Shown: positions 24,785-39,200, numbered from the stretch's first letter. The stretch: DNA of 64,000 nucleotides from Zonotrichia leucophrys gambelii (GCF_028769735.1 NC_088173.1:25298038-25362037); one strand, 5' to 3'. Notes: generated from the letters alone by a model not told the origin. Numbers and translations: made by a program.

Positions 24785-25423
24785 AATTTTTGTGTGTGAG
24801 TGCACTGGATAGTTGTCATGCACAGAATGCAAGAAAAGGCAACCTAATAATGCCTCAGAATTCCAATTCCATTAATATCTCAATACACCTGAGAGAGCAG
24901 GCAAAATAGGTATCCCTCTGCAAGTATTCCTATGCTGGTATTCCTACATGATAAATTGATCAAAGCTTTGGTACAATTTTCAAAAAAGATGCAAAATAAA
25001 TTCATCAGCTGGACGCATGTAACTTGCTAATTTTATGAAAATAACCTGAGAAAGTTGTATATAGCTGTGGGGAAAAAAGTGGCAGAATGGACTAGTATGT
25101 TTCACTTTTTGATTGTAATCTGCAAGGTCAAACTGAAGTTGCCTACTGGGTTTGCAGCTGTATCCAGGAATACATGATAATAATAAATAATAAAATAGAA
25201 TGAAAACAGAATTGAAGTTTATAGACTTCTTCTGAAGATGATTGCACTACTGAAGGGCTTTAGTTGTATAGTGCATGGTTATTTCAAATGGCAAAACCAG
25301 ATTTCTTTGAAACTGGATCTGTACTGAATCCTAAGCACTTCAGAAAATAATTTCTGGTAGTTAATCTGCTCCTAGCAGGAAGTCACAAGCTGGCTTCTTT
25401 TGATAGAAATTGCTCTCTTCTGG

Positions 25424-25600
25424 GAATCATGGAACATAGAATGGTTGTGTTCAAAGCGACCTTAAAAGTCATCCAGTTCCAACCCGAACTCTCTCTCAGC
25501 CTTTCTTCCTAGGAGTAGTGCTCCAGCCAACTGATCATTCCATGGCACTGCACTGGACTCGCTCCAACAGGTCCACCCACAGCCTTCTTGTGTTCCCCAC
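25424..25600 (-). mobile_element. CR1 LINE 3' fragment
   Basis: The plus strand starts with the reverse complement of a CR1 terminus ('gaatcatggaacatagaatggttgtgttcaaagcgaccttaaaagtcatccagttccaac'), then 'cactggactcgctccaacaggtcca'. The element lies on the minus strand and is badly decayed. Confidence 0.8.
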
Positions 25601-25639
25601 CTTATTCCTCACCTTCTTCTGGTTCAATTGTAACAACCA

Positions 25640-26290
25640 GGGACTCACAGAAACAGAATCATTCATGTTGGAAGAGATCTCTGGAAGCCACCTTGGTCAA
25701 GACCTTGCTCAGAGCAGGACTAATTACTGGTTGCTCAGGGCTTATTTCCAGCCCAGATTCAAATGATTTAAAAGTTTCTAAGAATGGAGATTCCACAACC
25801 TCTCTGGGCCATTTTTCTAGTACTGGATTGCCTTCATGGTAATAAAGTGGTTTCTGGTACCTCGTGGTAATTTCTGTTTTCTAACTTACTCCCATTGCCT
25901 CTTGTCCTATTGCTCTGCCCCTTCAGTAAAAGATAAGGGCATGCTGCCAGCTCACATTCAACTGAATTTCAAACAAACTCCGCCAGTATCTCCAAATCCT
26001 TTTATGCAGAACTGCTCTTTACCCATCTGGCTTCTAGCCTGTCCTATTGCATGAAGTTATTCCATCCCTGACACAGGACTTTGCATTTGCCCTAGTTAAA
26101 CTTTATGAGATGACCATCAGCCCATTCATCCAGGATACAGAGCCTGAACAGCAGCCCTGCTCTCTAGCCATGCCCTCCAGTTTGGTATCACTTAGAAACG
26201 TGCTATACATACAATCCATCCCATCATCTGGGTCTTTATTAAAGATGTTATACAGTATTGACCCTGCTAGTAAATGACAGCTAGCTGGAT
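25640..26290 (-). mobile_element. Diverged CR1-type repeat
   Basis: A second, older copy begins with 'cacagaaacagaatcattcatgttggaagagatctctgg' and continues with 'gagattccacaacctctctgggcc'. It runs into a segment ('gactttgcatttgccctagttaaactt', 'cccattcatccagga', 'ccatcatctgggtctttattaaagatgttatacagt') that I know as a common dispersed sequence in bird genomes, usually found as part of CR1-like elements. Orientation is minus. Frames are interrupted by stops. Confidence 0.72.
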
Positions 26291-29200
26291 TTTGTACCAT
26301 TGATCCTAGATAGTTTCCTGAGGCCTTTTGATGTTTATTCCCTTAATTTCAGTCAGTGAAGTCTGTGGCACCATTATTACCATAACATAAGCACTGGAGT
26401 GCTGCCAATGAAGAGATCTGGTTGCAAGTTTAAGCAAGTGAGTTAGCAGCAGGTAGTGGTAGTGTGAGGGACAGTAAATGAAGCCTAGGAGGAGGTCTCA
26501 GGATCAAAGGGGAGTAAATAGAATGGAGGACAAGGCTGACTGATTAAAATTGATATGGTAGAAAAGTACTTCTGGCACTTCCTTGGCTCAGAAAGTTTCT
26601 GAACACCTTGCTGCTGAAGAGAGAGGTTATTCAAGCTATTTTCATACTTTTCCTGGAAGTATGGACTATTTGCTATTGCAGAAGATGGGATATTGGGCTG
26701 GACAAACCCATCTGTGCCTCACTTCATGAGTCATTATTGCTTACTTGACTTTCATCTCTTTTCACATTAAAAACATGAAAGTGTCAACAGGCTAAGAAGT
26801 AGTGATGTAGAAGTTGGAGAAAAGAAGATGTTGCCTTTGTTTTGATAAGCAGGAGAATATTGAGAAGGTTGGAGGTTCCCACTATCTTTTTAATTCTTTA
26901 GAAACATCAGTTTATTGCAAATAACTGTTACAGTTCTGGGAAATATTGTATTTACCAGTTCTCTGAACTTTAATCCTTGAATGTTCAGCCAAGTAAGTCA
27001 GATGTATGTGTGTGGGTAAAAGGGATATGCGGTAATTTGAAGGAACATGAGTTTGCCAGCAAAGGCTTCCTCAACTTTGTGTGAGAGTACTCTTTAGTTT
27101 CCAATTTGTATCTCAGTCTGCTACATAATCTTCAGTCTTGCTGAAGTCAAAGTTGTTAACTTTAAAGTATAGTGCAGCCAATATTTGATTACTAATTGGT
27201 TGGCATTTATCTCTCCATTTTTCTCAATTTTGTATTACTTCTGGTTTCCAGTAATAGTAAAATGTGTGGACATCACAGATACAAATATCAGGAATTGCAG
27301 CATGAAGATATTTATTGTGTAATAACTCAATTTGATAATTGCAGCTATTTGAAGTAAAATTATAAATGGTTCATATAAAATAATTTTGGTTTTAAGGATA
27401 ATGAGCTGTATAATTTAGTAGCACTGGGAACTAACTTCTTTAAAAGTTGCTGTGGCTAATGCTTTTTTCGCACTAATTTCATGCTGTTGAAACTCCACCA
27501 GCATTAATGGAGTTAATCCTAATTTTCATTTACCTAGATGCAAAGAAAGCTCAGCTTCTGTAATTTTTTTACATACTGTTTCATGGGTGCTTGAAATTGC
27601 TAAACCCACTTAATTCCACATAAAAATAAAGCTTAATGCAGAGAGATCTAATTGTTCTTGTGTCACACACAAAACTCTCTGGCAAACAACAGAACAATGA
27701 AATTCTGTTCTTTGACATTTTAGATTTGCAAGGCTCCTTGAACATTCAGAGGCATTTTGAGCTGTATTTTTATCAATGAAAAGTCTGTGGAGGGAACTGC
27801 TTAACTAAAAATTAGCTTGCTTTAATGTTAGCTTGTCCACTAGTTTCCACAGATGATTGAAGTGCTTAACTGCCTGTACCAAAGGGAAGAAACAGCATTT
27901 GATTTTTAAGACATAAATCGAATACTTCATTTCTTACTCTTTGATCAGCTTTGCTTATACGGGCATGTAATCTGACCCCCTCTGCCATCCAATTTTCAAC
28001 CTCTTTCTCCTCCCTCCCCTTAGTATTGAGCTTTTATCAAGGCCATATTTCCCCCTCCTCTTCCCCACTACTCCCCCCTCCAGGGAGTAGTCATGCCTCC
28101 TGCATTTTTCTCTATAATGTTTAGAAACCCCTCTGAAATGTGAAACCCTTAGGAAACACCCGCTTCTTGTAACATCTAGTGCAATTTTTTTTGTTACTAG
28201 GCTGCCACTCTATGGCCGTGCACATAAACTACAGCTTTAGTTCCACTGGAATAAGGGAATGAGTGAGAGAACATCTGGGCTTCCTGTCCTACAGTGCGAG
28301 TATGAATACTTTAAAAGAGGGCAAAAGGAAAAATCTAGCATATCATGTGTAGGCATTTACCATACTGTTATCTTAAATACATTATAAAGAATTTTTTGAT
28401 CATTAATAACGTGTGTCCTGTAGTGCCCTAACATAGACCCTGCTTGTCCTGGCTGTCTCAAATAATGCTAATTTGTGTTAGATTTTCAAAGGAAAGCAAA
28501 AGGATAATGCTTTCAAAATACTCTGGCCAGGAAAACAACTAAACACTTAGACTGACCCATGCCTGGTATCCTTCATAAGTATGAAGTTTTGATGATTTTC
28601 AATCTGTGCAATAACTAAGTCATAGAAGTGAATCAAGTATTTTAAGAGTAGACATTTATATGTAGCCATACACAGTGGTTTTATAAACAGGTTAAAGGGG
28701 TATTAAACTTTTCTTAACAATAGTTTCACTTATAGTGCTGCCTAGTAAGTTATTACAAAACTTGTTTTCATGGCTGCATCTGAAAATGCAGGATTGGAGA
28801 GGATTGCAATTTAGCAGATGTGCCTGTGAGTAGAGTACTGTGAAGAAGTTGTAGATTTGTCTGCCTGTAAGCACTTTTACTTGAGTCCTCCCAGTGTCAA
28901 GACCTTTCATAGTCAAAAGTCATGTTCAAAAGTGTGGGAGTGGCACTCCATATGTGTGTGCTATTGTCCTCAGCCTTGGACAATTTTGCATGTTTCCATT
29001 CAGAAAGTGGAACAAAAGCAAACTTGAGATGTGTTCCTGCCTTCATTTTTAGCACAGCCAAGTCAAGAGGAGAACTCCAAAGTTGATAGAGATCTAATTT
29101 CCTGGAGATGTTAACTTCTGAAGAACACAGTCCCTGGTTATGACTTGTCAGTGACGATCAGTTGCTACCTAAAATATTGTAAGGCTTCAAAATTATACTA

Positions 29201-32200
29201 TTTTTTATTATACTGTTATACTATTTTCTGTATAAATAATGTTTGAAAGTGATCTGAAAGTTTGAGTCCAAAGCAAATTCATTCGAGTGAATAAAAGAGG
29301 TCTTATTGGCCAGAGAAGCCCAGTAGATGGAAAAGAAGCTCAGAAGTTTTAATAGGTGTTTTGCTTTGAATATTGTCCTGCATGCACTCCTAGATGTGCT
29401 GGAGGGCAGAGAGGAAGAAGGATTATTAAAAATTAAACAGCTTGCTCTTACTAAAATAAAAATCTATTGTACAGTTTTTATTGATTCAGTTTCATTAAAC
29501 TGAAACAGGCGCTGACCTTTGGCCAAGTTAGTAACATTGTTCCAGACACTCTCTTCAGCATTTTAATATATTTTGTTAATGTAGGTTAATATTATAAGAA
29601 GGGACAAATCTTCTTAGAATGGTATTTTCCAGGATCTTCAGCCATAAGGCAATTTTGGTTTCTAAACAGAGCCAGCTGTTAAAAGTGCTAATTAGTTCTG
29701 CCAGAAGGTAATAGTGCCTATGTCCTAATAATCCAAACTGTTATATATATTAGGAGGTTCTCAATGCTAGAGTTATATCCTCCCATTTAGGAATATTACA
29801 AGAAAATTTTACTATGAACAGGAGATTAAGAAAGAAGGGGAAATCATAAAAAATATAAATTAGGTTCTCAGAGAGAAGTTGGACAAGAAACATCTTGGGC
29901 ATAGGAAATAAACCAGTATAAAAGGAGATATAAGATTACCTCATTTTCTAAAGTATTTCTACAGCAGTCTGTGCATGCCTGAGCAACATAAGTGATGTGA
30001 CTTAAAACCATACTGAAGTTCCAAGTGACAATATTGAAAGATAATGAAAGCATTTTCAAAGAACAGGGATGCTGACCAAATAGCCAGAGGCTGGGATGCA
30101 GAAGAGAGTGAGTTTGCCTGAAGCACGATGCAGGCAGCGCAGGATCTCTCTCTGTAGTTTATTTGTTGCAGCAGAAGCACCAAGGTCCCCAGCTACCATC
30201 GGTGCCACGTAAAAATCTACAAAGTGCTGCAGTGCTGCAGTCTCTGACACCTAACACATGCAGCTGAAAGGCTCAAATCTACCAGCCAGGCTAGAGTGAG
30301 AATTAGAGCAGTGAAAAAATATCCACACACTTTCTGCTGGGTGGCACTGTGTCAGGCAGATGCACATTAAAATACATACGCAGAGACACAGAGCTAGCAA
30401 AAGCCAGGTTAGCTGTCATTTGCAATAATTAATGTAACTCTTGGTTCACGAAGATGAATTGAACTGCAAACCCAAGCTGGTACTGGAACAGTTAACACCA
30501 GTTTTGAGCTGCTGTAATTAACTGAACTATTTCCTGTACATGGAGCTCCTAAAATGTCCATTTTGTACAAAGTGTTGTATTTTCCCCTGAAACTTTTGGA
30601 AAACTTTGTCACCATCAACCATAATTTTTCTCCAGCAGTATTACTAAACGGTTGGAAATGCCAGTGCACTGTATTCCAGATATGTCTGCAATGGGGCTGC
30701 AACAGGAGATTATTTGTTCTGCTGAATTCCAAATATGAGCCATGGCTATTCTTAGAATGCCACTTTTTCTTTGGTTTTACAATGGCATCACATAGCAAAC
30801 TTGTATTTAATTGCATACTTTACACTTGTCTGGTTTGGCTCTGCTTTTGAGATCACAGGTAGCCCAAACAGATATGTCTTTTAAAACAAAATAATATGCC
30901 CTCAATATTTTGGAAATGTAAAAATATCTCAGAAAGAGACCTTTTCATCCCTGTCCATCTAAATTAATCAAAAGGAGAAAGGGCCTATATAACCAAATAA
31001 ATGTTATTGTCAAGACATGAAAATATAAATAACAGCTTCTGCCTTACATTTCTTTTCTCTTGTTCTGTTTCCTAGAAATTAGTCAGTTAAACAGATTCGG
31101 TGTATTTATCTTATCATAGTGTCCAGATAATTTAGTTATATCCAGAATCCTGTTGAGGCAATAGAGAAAGTGCCTAGAGGACCCAAAAGTAGATTTCCCA
31201 GTCTTCCTGACCTTTGCCAGTAAAGATGTTGGGTAGCATCATTGAACCAGCAAGGGGTAGAGCCTTAGAGAGGCTGAGTTAATTACCCGCTTCTCCCATT
31301 TCTTGTGAAATGCTGTTTCACTTTTCTGTATTTCAGTTTCCTCATCCATTATATTTCCTTCCTCTTGTCTTTTTTGTCACTTGTTTGCTTGTTTGTTTGC
31401 TTTTTGGTGCTGTTGCTTAGATTTTTGTTGGTCTTTTTTATATATTTGTTTGGATAATAACCTATTCAGTGTAGGAACAGAGCATTTAAACTATCCAATA
31501 TGAGCTGGAAGCTCTTTGTGTCAGTATAATCACAGTGATAAATTCTTCAGCTCAGCTACTCTAGCTCACTTTATTTCACTAGACATAGCTCCTCACAGCA
31601 CTGCCTCCTCACTAATGCTCTGTTTTAGTGGGAATGAGTGGATTAAAATGAGTGTGCTGGACACCTGCTGCCACCCTTGCCAAACAGTGGAAGTCATGGT
31701 CCCATCCAATCAAGAACGCATCCCTAAGAGATACTGAAGGTAGTATCCCCTCGAGCTGCCCAGGGCTCTGCTCTCTCTCACCTCTGATCAAGTTTTGCAT
31801 TGAAATAATCTTCTGTCCTGATTCTCCTGCTTTCTTTAATTATGTGTACTGTTTGTACTATTTCTTTTCATGTTTTGTCTATAAGACCAGCATTTCTTTT
31901 CCTGTTGGCTTGACTGTAAAAGTCTATCCTGAACATGGGTGGAATCTAGCACAACCTTCAGGCAGTGGTGAATCTCCAGTACTGTTATTTATAAAAGATA
32001 TTCTGGGGACACTGTACACACAGAAGTAAATTTATTGAAGTGTAAAGAGAAAAATGGCTCAATACAATGCAACACTTCAGGAACACATTTTGATATAGCT
32101 CTCAATCACACACAAACATGAAGTTATACTGACTGTCATAAAAGAATTGGATGTGATAAATTCTGTGAGCAGTATATTAAATAAAAGGCTCAAAAAGCTA

Positions 32201-35183
32201 GCCACTTTCACAGTGCCAGCTTCAAGAAGCTGGCTTGATTTTTCTTCAGTCTTATATTTAACAAATTGCCACAAAATTATGTGGGTGTTCTTTTCTTTCC
32301 CTTCAAAATACAGCTTTTTGAAACATCATCCTTTATTATTCTCATTTCCCATCCCAGTGGATAAATATTCATATCTCAGAATTTCCCACAGCTGGCAGAA
32401 ATTGGCAGCCTTGTTGTTTGCTAGAAGAGAGGCAAAGGACTGAAATGGAATGGCCTTATTGCCCCACAATTGTGATCACATAAAATCAACCTGCAGGTTT
32501 GGAAAATATGTCATTTTCCATTGAGTTACTTCAACATAGTACATGTTTTGTGGATAATGTGAGGATTTACATGCCTGACCCAAAACCAGCTGAAGTTTGT
32601 AGAAAGACTGATTGTAACTCTTTGGAGTATCCTGAAGTGTCCTCTTCTGCTGACAGAGATTAAAATAGATGTAAAGAAATACCTGTGCCAGGCTCCTGTA
32701 CCTGTTTACAATACAGGAAAAGCATTCCTATTTGTACTGATTTTTTAAGAGTGGAAAACCAATTCTGATGTAGAAAGGAGCCTGACAAATTAAGTAAACA
32801 ATGCAGCAGGGCTACAGGAGAAATTCTACACTGCATATATAGAAGAAAGAGAACTGAATTCACAGCCTTAGGGGAGGAGAAGGAAGACTGCATTTAAACC
32901 ATCTTTGTACTCCTCAGATTCTGGATTGCTCACAGTCTGAACTGACTTCTGACTTGTGCTGAGATTCTGGCTCTGACAGCTCTTCTTTGCCATGCTCTGC
33001 AAGAGGCCTTTGGACAAACAGCCTTTATATTCCTTATACCACCACCAGAAAGGACTTCTCCCATTGCAGAACACTCCAGCTGTCTTAATGAGCATTAAGT
33101 GAGTAGAAAACAGTTGAAGACATTTAAAGTGCAGCAGAACTACTTCAATACTGTTGTAATGCCCTAAGGTATTTCAGTGAGGCTCACTCACCTGGAGGCA
33201 CTGTGCTGATACATCTCTGTTGTCACTGCGCCTGTTCATCACTAAACTTGCTCCCAGGTGTAATATGAGAAATGGAGAAAACATGACACCACAGGCTGTG
33301 GTGAAACCTACACAGAGCTTCTTGTGATCAGGGTCTGGGTTATTGTGGACCAAGTGGGTTCATCATAAGTATATAAGAATATTCATTATACAAAGAGCAA
33401 ATACACAAACACAACTTTTTTTTTGTAGCCAACAAAAAATGTAATGTAATCAGGAGGAAAGTAAGGAATTAGTCAACTTTATAGTTGATGGCTCAGAGAA
33501 CTATGATATCAAATGTAAGGCCAGAATTTCTGTGAAGTAACATCTCAGTGTGTCTTTTCATTATTTAATTTTCTGGATTAACATGTGAGTGATCAGGAGA
33601 TGCTTAGGGCATTTAGAAGCCAGAAATAAACAAAAATGTGTAGCAATTTGTTCTGATTCTCACTTTCCTACTGCCACTCCTTGCTTTCTGTCTCTCTCAC
33701 TTGCAATTCATTGCTCCTTAAAACTGCTTTTCCTCATTGTGACCATGTCATAGTCCTTCACTGATTATACAAGACAGTTCCTCTAGATGGTTTCTGATTC
33801 TATCATTTTTCCTGAATCCCCATTTCTGATTCTACCATTTCTCCTGATTTCTCACTAGCCTTTAATGAAAGTGATATTTCTGCTAGCCTCAGGATTTTCT
33901 GCTTGAAATAAACTCTCAAGTAGCATGTGGGTATTACCCAGGCTGAGTGAAGACAGAGGAACTATTACAACTGGGAGGCCTTTAAATGAATATTTTCAAT
34001 ATAAAATTATTCATTTTACAGGACTCTGGAAACAAGACATTGGCAAATCAAAAATTAAATCCAATAGACATAATTTTTAACAGTTTTTACTTAGTTTGAT
34101 AGAATCACTTTTTTTTCTTTCTTAGGAGTGCTGTGAACTTCTGTTTTTCCTGTTTCTTCTCAGCTCACAGTTTGTATTCTGATATCACTTTGCACAGAAA
34201 AAGATTGCCTCTTGCAGATTTCAGTTACATGTGCTGTTCAAGTGATCCTGACAAAGATGAATGGTAATAGAAATTGTTCATCCTTTGAATGTGATTTGGA
34301 TTACACTGCAGAAATTGTATATCAGTATTGGATAGAGCTGTGAGGGGCCTGTACACAAGAAATAAAGGGTTATACCTGGACATGATTTGTTATTCCCTTC
34401 TTGACACCACTCATTCTACATGCGTGTTCTTTATTTATAGGCAAGAAGCATGCTGACATTTCAATATTCCTTCAACTCAACAGTTCAGAGTACAATCACA
34501 GCAAGAAAAGCAACATGTGTACCCACGAATAGCCAAAGATTCATTTCACTGGATTTTCCAAGTATTGAAAGGTAAACCACAATGCTAATTTTACAGATTT
34601 TTGATAAGGAGAGGTGAAATTTTAGGATTAAAAAAAGAAAATACATTTGAATAGCATTCATAAGATAATGAAGAGATTGGGAAGACAGGCTAAAAATTCC
34701 CTTTACATTTTAGTAGCAACTACAGGAGAAAACAGATGCTGTCCTGTCATGCAACATAATGTTTTATTTCATTTAGTTCTGGGCTTTAATTGCATTACTA
34801 GGGACAAAAGTCAATCTTAGCTTATTTCTGTAAATTATGTCTTCATTACTGACAGAAACAGTAATGATTATGTGTACACAAACAGATGCAAAAGACACAA
34901 ATAAAAGTCATGCTATTGTAATTAGAAGGATGAAAAACGTGTATTAATTAAATTAGGCTTCAGTTAATTTAATTAACATGCCAGAGTATTGTGATCATGA
35001 GCACATTAGAGACATCTTAACAGTGATGATTTTCCATCTCTCATGCCCTCTTCAAATATATATTTTATCATACATCAGGGAAATATGAAAATTCATAGTT
35101 GTTCCCTGAAAATCTTGACCAAGTAATGATGCAGAATGAACACAGTACTTCTGCTAGTAGAAGACTGTTGAAGAATGTTGAAG
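26291..35183. other. Intergenic, nothing recognised
   Basis: Nearly 9 kb of AT-rich sequence without a supported exon or repeat. Minor features: a C/T-rich patch at about 27,975-28,085 with several CCCCTCC motifs, and scattered ORFs of 60-135 codons (for example 30,409-30,816 minus and 31,652-32,029 plus) that lack splice or codon-bias support. An AT-rich inverted repeat (ttaattaaatta / ttaatttaattaa around ggcttcag) sits at about 34,944-34,977. Conserved non-coding elements could be hidden here but cannot be seen without alignment. Confidence 0.4.
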
Positions 35184-35252
35184 TATTTCAGAATATCTAA
35201 GATGAAGATTACATCTTGCAAAAGTAATCTTCATCTTAGATATTCTGAAATA
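35184..35252. repeat. Perfect 29-bp inverted repeat with 11-nt loop
   Basis: The left arm 35,184-35,212 (tatttcagaatatctaagat...) is exactly complementary to the right arm 35,224-35,252, with the loop atcttgcaaaa between. Beyond the arms two A-T and two G-T pairs would extend an RNA stem to about 33 pairs. The size and short loop suit a pre-miRNA-like or other hairpin, but perfect pairing over 29 bp in non-coding DNA also fits a recent template-switch event. No terminal repeats or target-site duplication of a transposon were found. Confidence 0.95.
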
Positions 35253-37469
35253 TTTTCATATTTCAAGCTAACAAGAACCTTTGCACTCTTGAAAAAAATC
35301 ACTTCCCAGGGAGAACAGGAAGTGAAATCAGGCCAGTAAATTTTCAGAAGCCTTGAACAAATTCCAAAAAAAGACTCAGAATAGAAACATTCAGACATAT
35401 AACTTTTCCTGGTTTTAACATACCAGTTGTAATGTTGCCATATGTGAACCTGTATAGAACTAAGCAGTCACTTCTTTTTCCCAACAAGAAATTTTTCATC
35501 AAGAAACAGAAAAAAAAGATCCTACTAGATTCAGCAATCTCTGGTTCAGCCAACATTATGTCAATATTATTTGGCTTCAGTTGCTTACAACTTGCAAGCT
35601 GGAGAATTAATAACTAGACTTCAGTTGCCACCGTTTGCTAATGAGGCTGGAACGTGACCTGTACACCCAACCAGCTGTGAATAAAACAGGGAAAGCACAA
35701 GGCTCACTTACAACTGTCAAACTAAGGCATTTTCTTTAGTGCTAATCCAAAGATGGATGAGTCCTAGTGCTGCAGCCCTATATCAACATTCAGCCAGTGT
35801 AAACACCAGAGTAAAACAAGACAACTGTTTACTCCAGAAATTCTAAATATATTTTTTTTCTTTTTGCTTTGAACATTTCCTATGTTTTGCCCTGGGACTG
35901 GATGATAAACCCATCTTAATCCCCTTGGAAGACTGTATTTACTCTAATTGTGTGAGATGGACCAAGGTCTTATCTGCATATTTTATATTATCCTTTTTCA
36001 AATTTTTGCATTCCTTTCTCAGTTTTAAATCATTGCTTTGCCAATAGTAATTGTGTATGCCAGAGCTATCAACAGTAGAAAATTCCATATGTTGCTGCAC
36101 AGATAAAATACAGGCACAAGAATAACTCAAACCTACCCTCTTTATATGCACCCCTTCAACCTGAGCAAAAGAGAGGGTGGTCTATGTAGATTTCATAGTT
36201 GAACTCTAGATCAAAAACTGTGCTTTAATTATATGTTCAGTTCAATCAGAACATCTCACTTGTTTTCTCTCATCTTGAAGGAAATCTGAAATTGTTTGTC
36301 CAGGTACAAATTTGGTGCATGACCACATCATTGACTTTCAGAATACAAAATCTTTGTTAGAATCCTGAAGGTTTTGTGGAATAAAGCTGTGTCTGAGAAA
36401 GCTGCTTCAGGACTGATAGGTTGTTCCTGGCTCCAGCACAGTGCTGAACACATGGCTTTTGTAAAAGCAACCCAGAAACTCCTTCTGACACTCTTTTCCT
36501 TATTTTCCAGACCATTGAACTCTTACTGATCGGGAATTGAACACTGTAGAGATCCTTTAAACAACTTCTGGCGTTTAGACAGCATTGGGAGGAGGGGAGC
36601 TCACAGTACACATAAAAGATTTTTTTTCTGTGAAGCAGCTCCTGAACTGATAAAGTTATCCTGAAATAAGCATTTAGAGAATTTTGTCAATAAAGACAAT
36701 TTAGTTAGTCAATGGGAACAACCAAAAAGAATGCAGAAAGCACAAGTGAGTGTGTCTGGAATTCTTTTTTGCCCTACTAATTCCTGGATACCACTTCCTC
36801 TCCTTAGAAACAAGAAAAACCCATGTAAATTGGAGTGAGGCCTTTTCTGAAGACTGGAATGGCCAATACCTCCTTCCATGGTGTAAAACCCCAAGAAATT
36901 CTACCAAGGCTTTTCTCTGCTTTTCATGCTTTCCATACTCCTAAATCTTTCTGTTCAGCAGCCCCTTGAAGAATGTGGCCTTTCCTTTGAGCTAATGAAA
37001 TTACAACAAGCAGCTGTAAGATTTGGACAATATAATCTGTTTTTCTGTGAGGAAAGAGTGCATTTTCTTTATGGGTAAAGGAATAAACATTGTGAAGAAT
37101 AAACAGTATGAGTAGCTGCAGTTGAGGAAGACAGAAGTTTGGGATAGGCTAGAGGAGTTATCATATATGCACATTGGGGAAGAGTAGGAAAGGCATAAAG
37201 TGCCACAGAAAAGAAACTGTGAGGGAAGTCTAAAAAGGTTTGAAAATTATGCCTTAGGGAAAATCTAAGTTGATACAGTTTTTAGTTGAGAGCTGTTGTA
37301 TACAGAGCTCACCCAGAAACCAGCTACTGTGAAGCTCTGATTCAAGGTGTGAGTTTGCTGTGAATTTTCCATCCTTGTCAGGATTTTGCCAACTGCATCT
37401 TGCAAAAATACTGCTTCATCAATCCAGACCTACTGGGAGCTCCAGAAACTTGGCAGATATTAGGATTTC
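35253..37469. other. Intergenic, nothing recognised
   Basis: AT-rich sequence; no exon, RNA gene or repeat family supported. Confidence 0.4.
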
Positions 37470-37750
37470 ACTGAATCACAGAAGGGTTAGGAGAGTTCTA
37501 GACATCATGTAGTCCATCACCCCTGCCAAGGCAGTGTCACCCAGAACAGATGACACAGAAACATTTCCAGGTTGGTTTGGAATGTCTCCAGAGAGGGAGG
37601 TTCCATGGCCTCCCCTGTTCCACTGCTCTGCCACCCTCAACATAAAGACATTCTTCCTCATGTAGAGGTGGAGGAATTCCTTGTGGTTTGGTTTATGGCC
37701 ATTGCTCCTTGTTCTGTCACTGGGTACCACTGAAAAGAGTCTGGCCACTT
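37470..37750 (-). mobile_element. CR1 LINE 3' fragment
   Basis: A clear reverse-complement CR1 3' end: 'ctgaatcacagaagggttaggag', 'cctgccaaggcagtgtcacccagaac', 'ctgttccactgctctgccacc', 'ggccattgctccttgttctgtcactgggtaccactgaaaagagtctgg'. The minus strand retains 90 codons of the RT tail (ending with the segment around FSVVPSDRTRSNGHKPNHKE). It is close to the copy at 45,061-45,350, indicating the same or a sister subfamily. Confidence 0.95.
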
Positions 37751-39140
37751 CTATGACTAAACCAGGAAATTTGCTTACTGTTCTACCATCACATTATAAA
37801 CTTTAGCTTGGTATTTTTTTAATCATATGAACCCTTTTCTTTTGAATTATGGAATTCTAAGATCACACTTGGTGAACATGGAAAAAATACTGAACCCAGT
37901 GAATTGAGTATATGTAAATGCAAAGTAATTGGGAGATAGAAAAAACAGGATAAGACCTCCTTTCTTGCTATACTGCTAAGAAAACTCAACATTGAAGAAT
38001 TTAGCAAGTGGTCATTGATATCAAAAACCACCAGATTGTTTTGTAGTAGCAATGTATGAATAATATGAAACTGCTTTTAAGAGTCAGAAAAAGGAATAGT
38101 TCTGGAATTCATTTTTCATTTATCTAAAGAGTATGGATATGCCTTTGGGTGTTGTCAGCTCAGAAACGACAGTTGTTTAAATAAGTATTTTTAATTGGAG
38201 TGAAGGACTCCTAAAAGCCTACCTAAACAGATCCCTGCTAGCATGAGTGTGAAATACATAAACCCTTTAGTTGATGTCAAGTCTTAAGCCTCTTTAAAGC
38301 TACTATGGAGGCCCCTGATGATGAGAATACTTGTCATCATCTATTCCTCTATTGACATTTGGTGATTAGAGTAAGGGTTGGGGTGTAAAATTGAAAAAGA
38401 CAGGAGTGACACTATCTTGTAGGATTATTTTCCTTTTCCCTTTAATTGCTGCTGAGATATGCAGGTCCTTCCTTCTTACCAAAGAAATTGAAAAACAAAC
38501 ACTGTTATATCTTACATGATGTTTAGCTGTCTGGCTTAAAATAAGCAGGTGTCATCCACAGTTTGTCAGGGTTCCTAGCCAAGTACTCAATCAAAACAAT
38601 CAAACTGTTTTTTCACTCAACTTTTAATAAAACAAAATTGCTCTAAGAAGCTGTGTGTTATTGAATGTACCACTAAAACATAATATGTGGAACAAAGTAA
38701 TTTATTTTTAAAGTTGGAAACACATAATATTCTATTTGTCATAGTGTATTTTTAATTGTTTTAAAACTTCTACATTAGAAAAGTGTTTTTCCATTAGTAA
38801 ACACACATTAATGCATCTAGACTGTTACAACCTCATTAATATTAAACTTCTGAGCACTGAATTAGTAATTATCATACAAATATTTAATTGCAAATTTATT
38901 CTGTTGCTGTATATTAATGTTGCTTGGTGAACACTTCCATTAAGTTTGAATTCTGTCAGTGTTCAGCACAAGAAAAACATGAGAGAATGCCTGCGTGCTC
39001 ACAGGTAGTACTGTGAAGGGGAAAAAACCCCCCAACCCAACCAACTAAACACATAGACCTCCAAAAAAAGAATAATAACCAAAACCAGGAGACTGTAAAT
39101 TTTAGTACTGAACTGCAAAGATTCTCTACCTGTATGTCAT
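37751..39140. other. Intergenic, nothing recognised
   Basis: AT-rich non-coding DNA with very high A+T at about 38,690-38,900; no supported gene or repeat. Confidence 0.4.
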
Positions 39141-39200
39141 ATATGTTTTCAGTGAAAGGTAGTTTAGATGATATGTTTTCAGTGAAAGGTAGTTTAGATG
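39141..39200. repeat. 30-bp perfect tandem duplication
   Basis: The unit atatgttttcagtgaaaggt + agtttagatg occurs twice without a mismatch (39,141-39,170 and 39,171-39,200). Because 30 is a multiple of three, the local frame stays open and repeats a ten-residue unit. A second, diverged duplication with a 39-bp period (ctc(c)(c/t)aaatttacc(t/g)caa...) follows at about 39,270-39,346. Confidence 0.95.
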
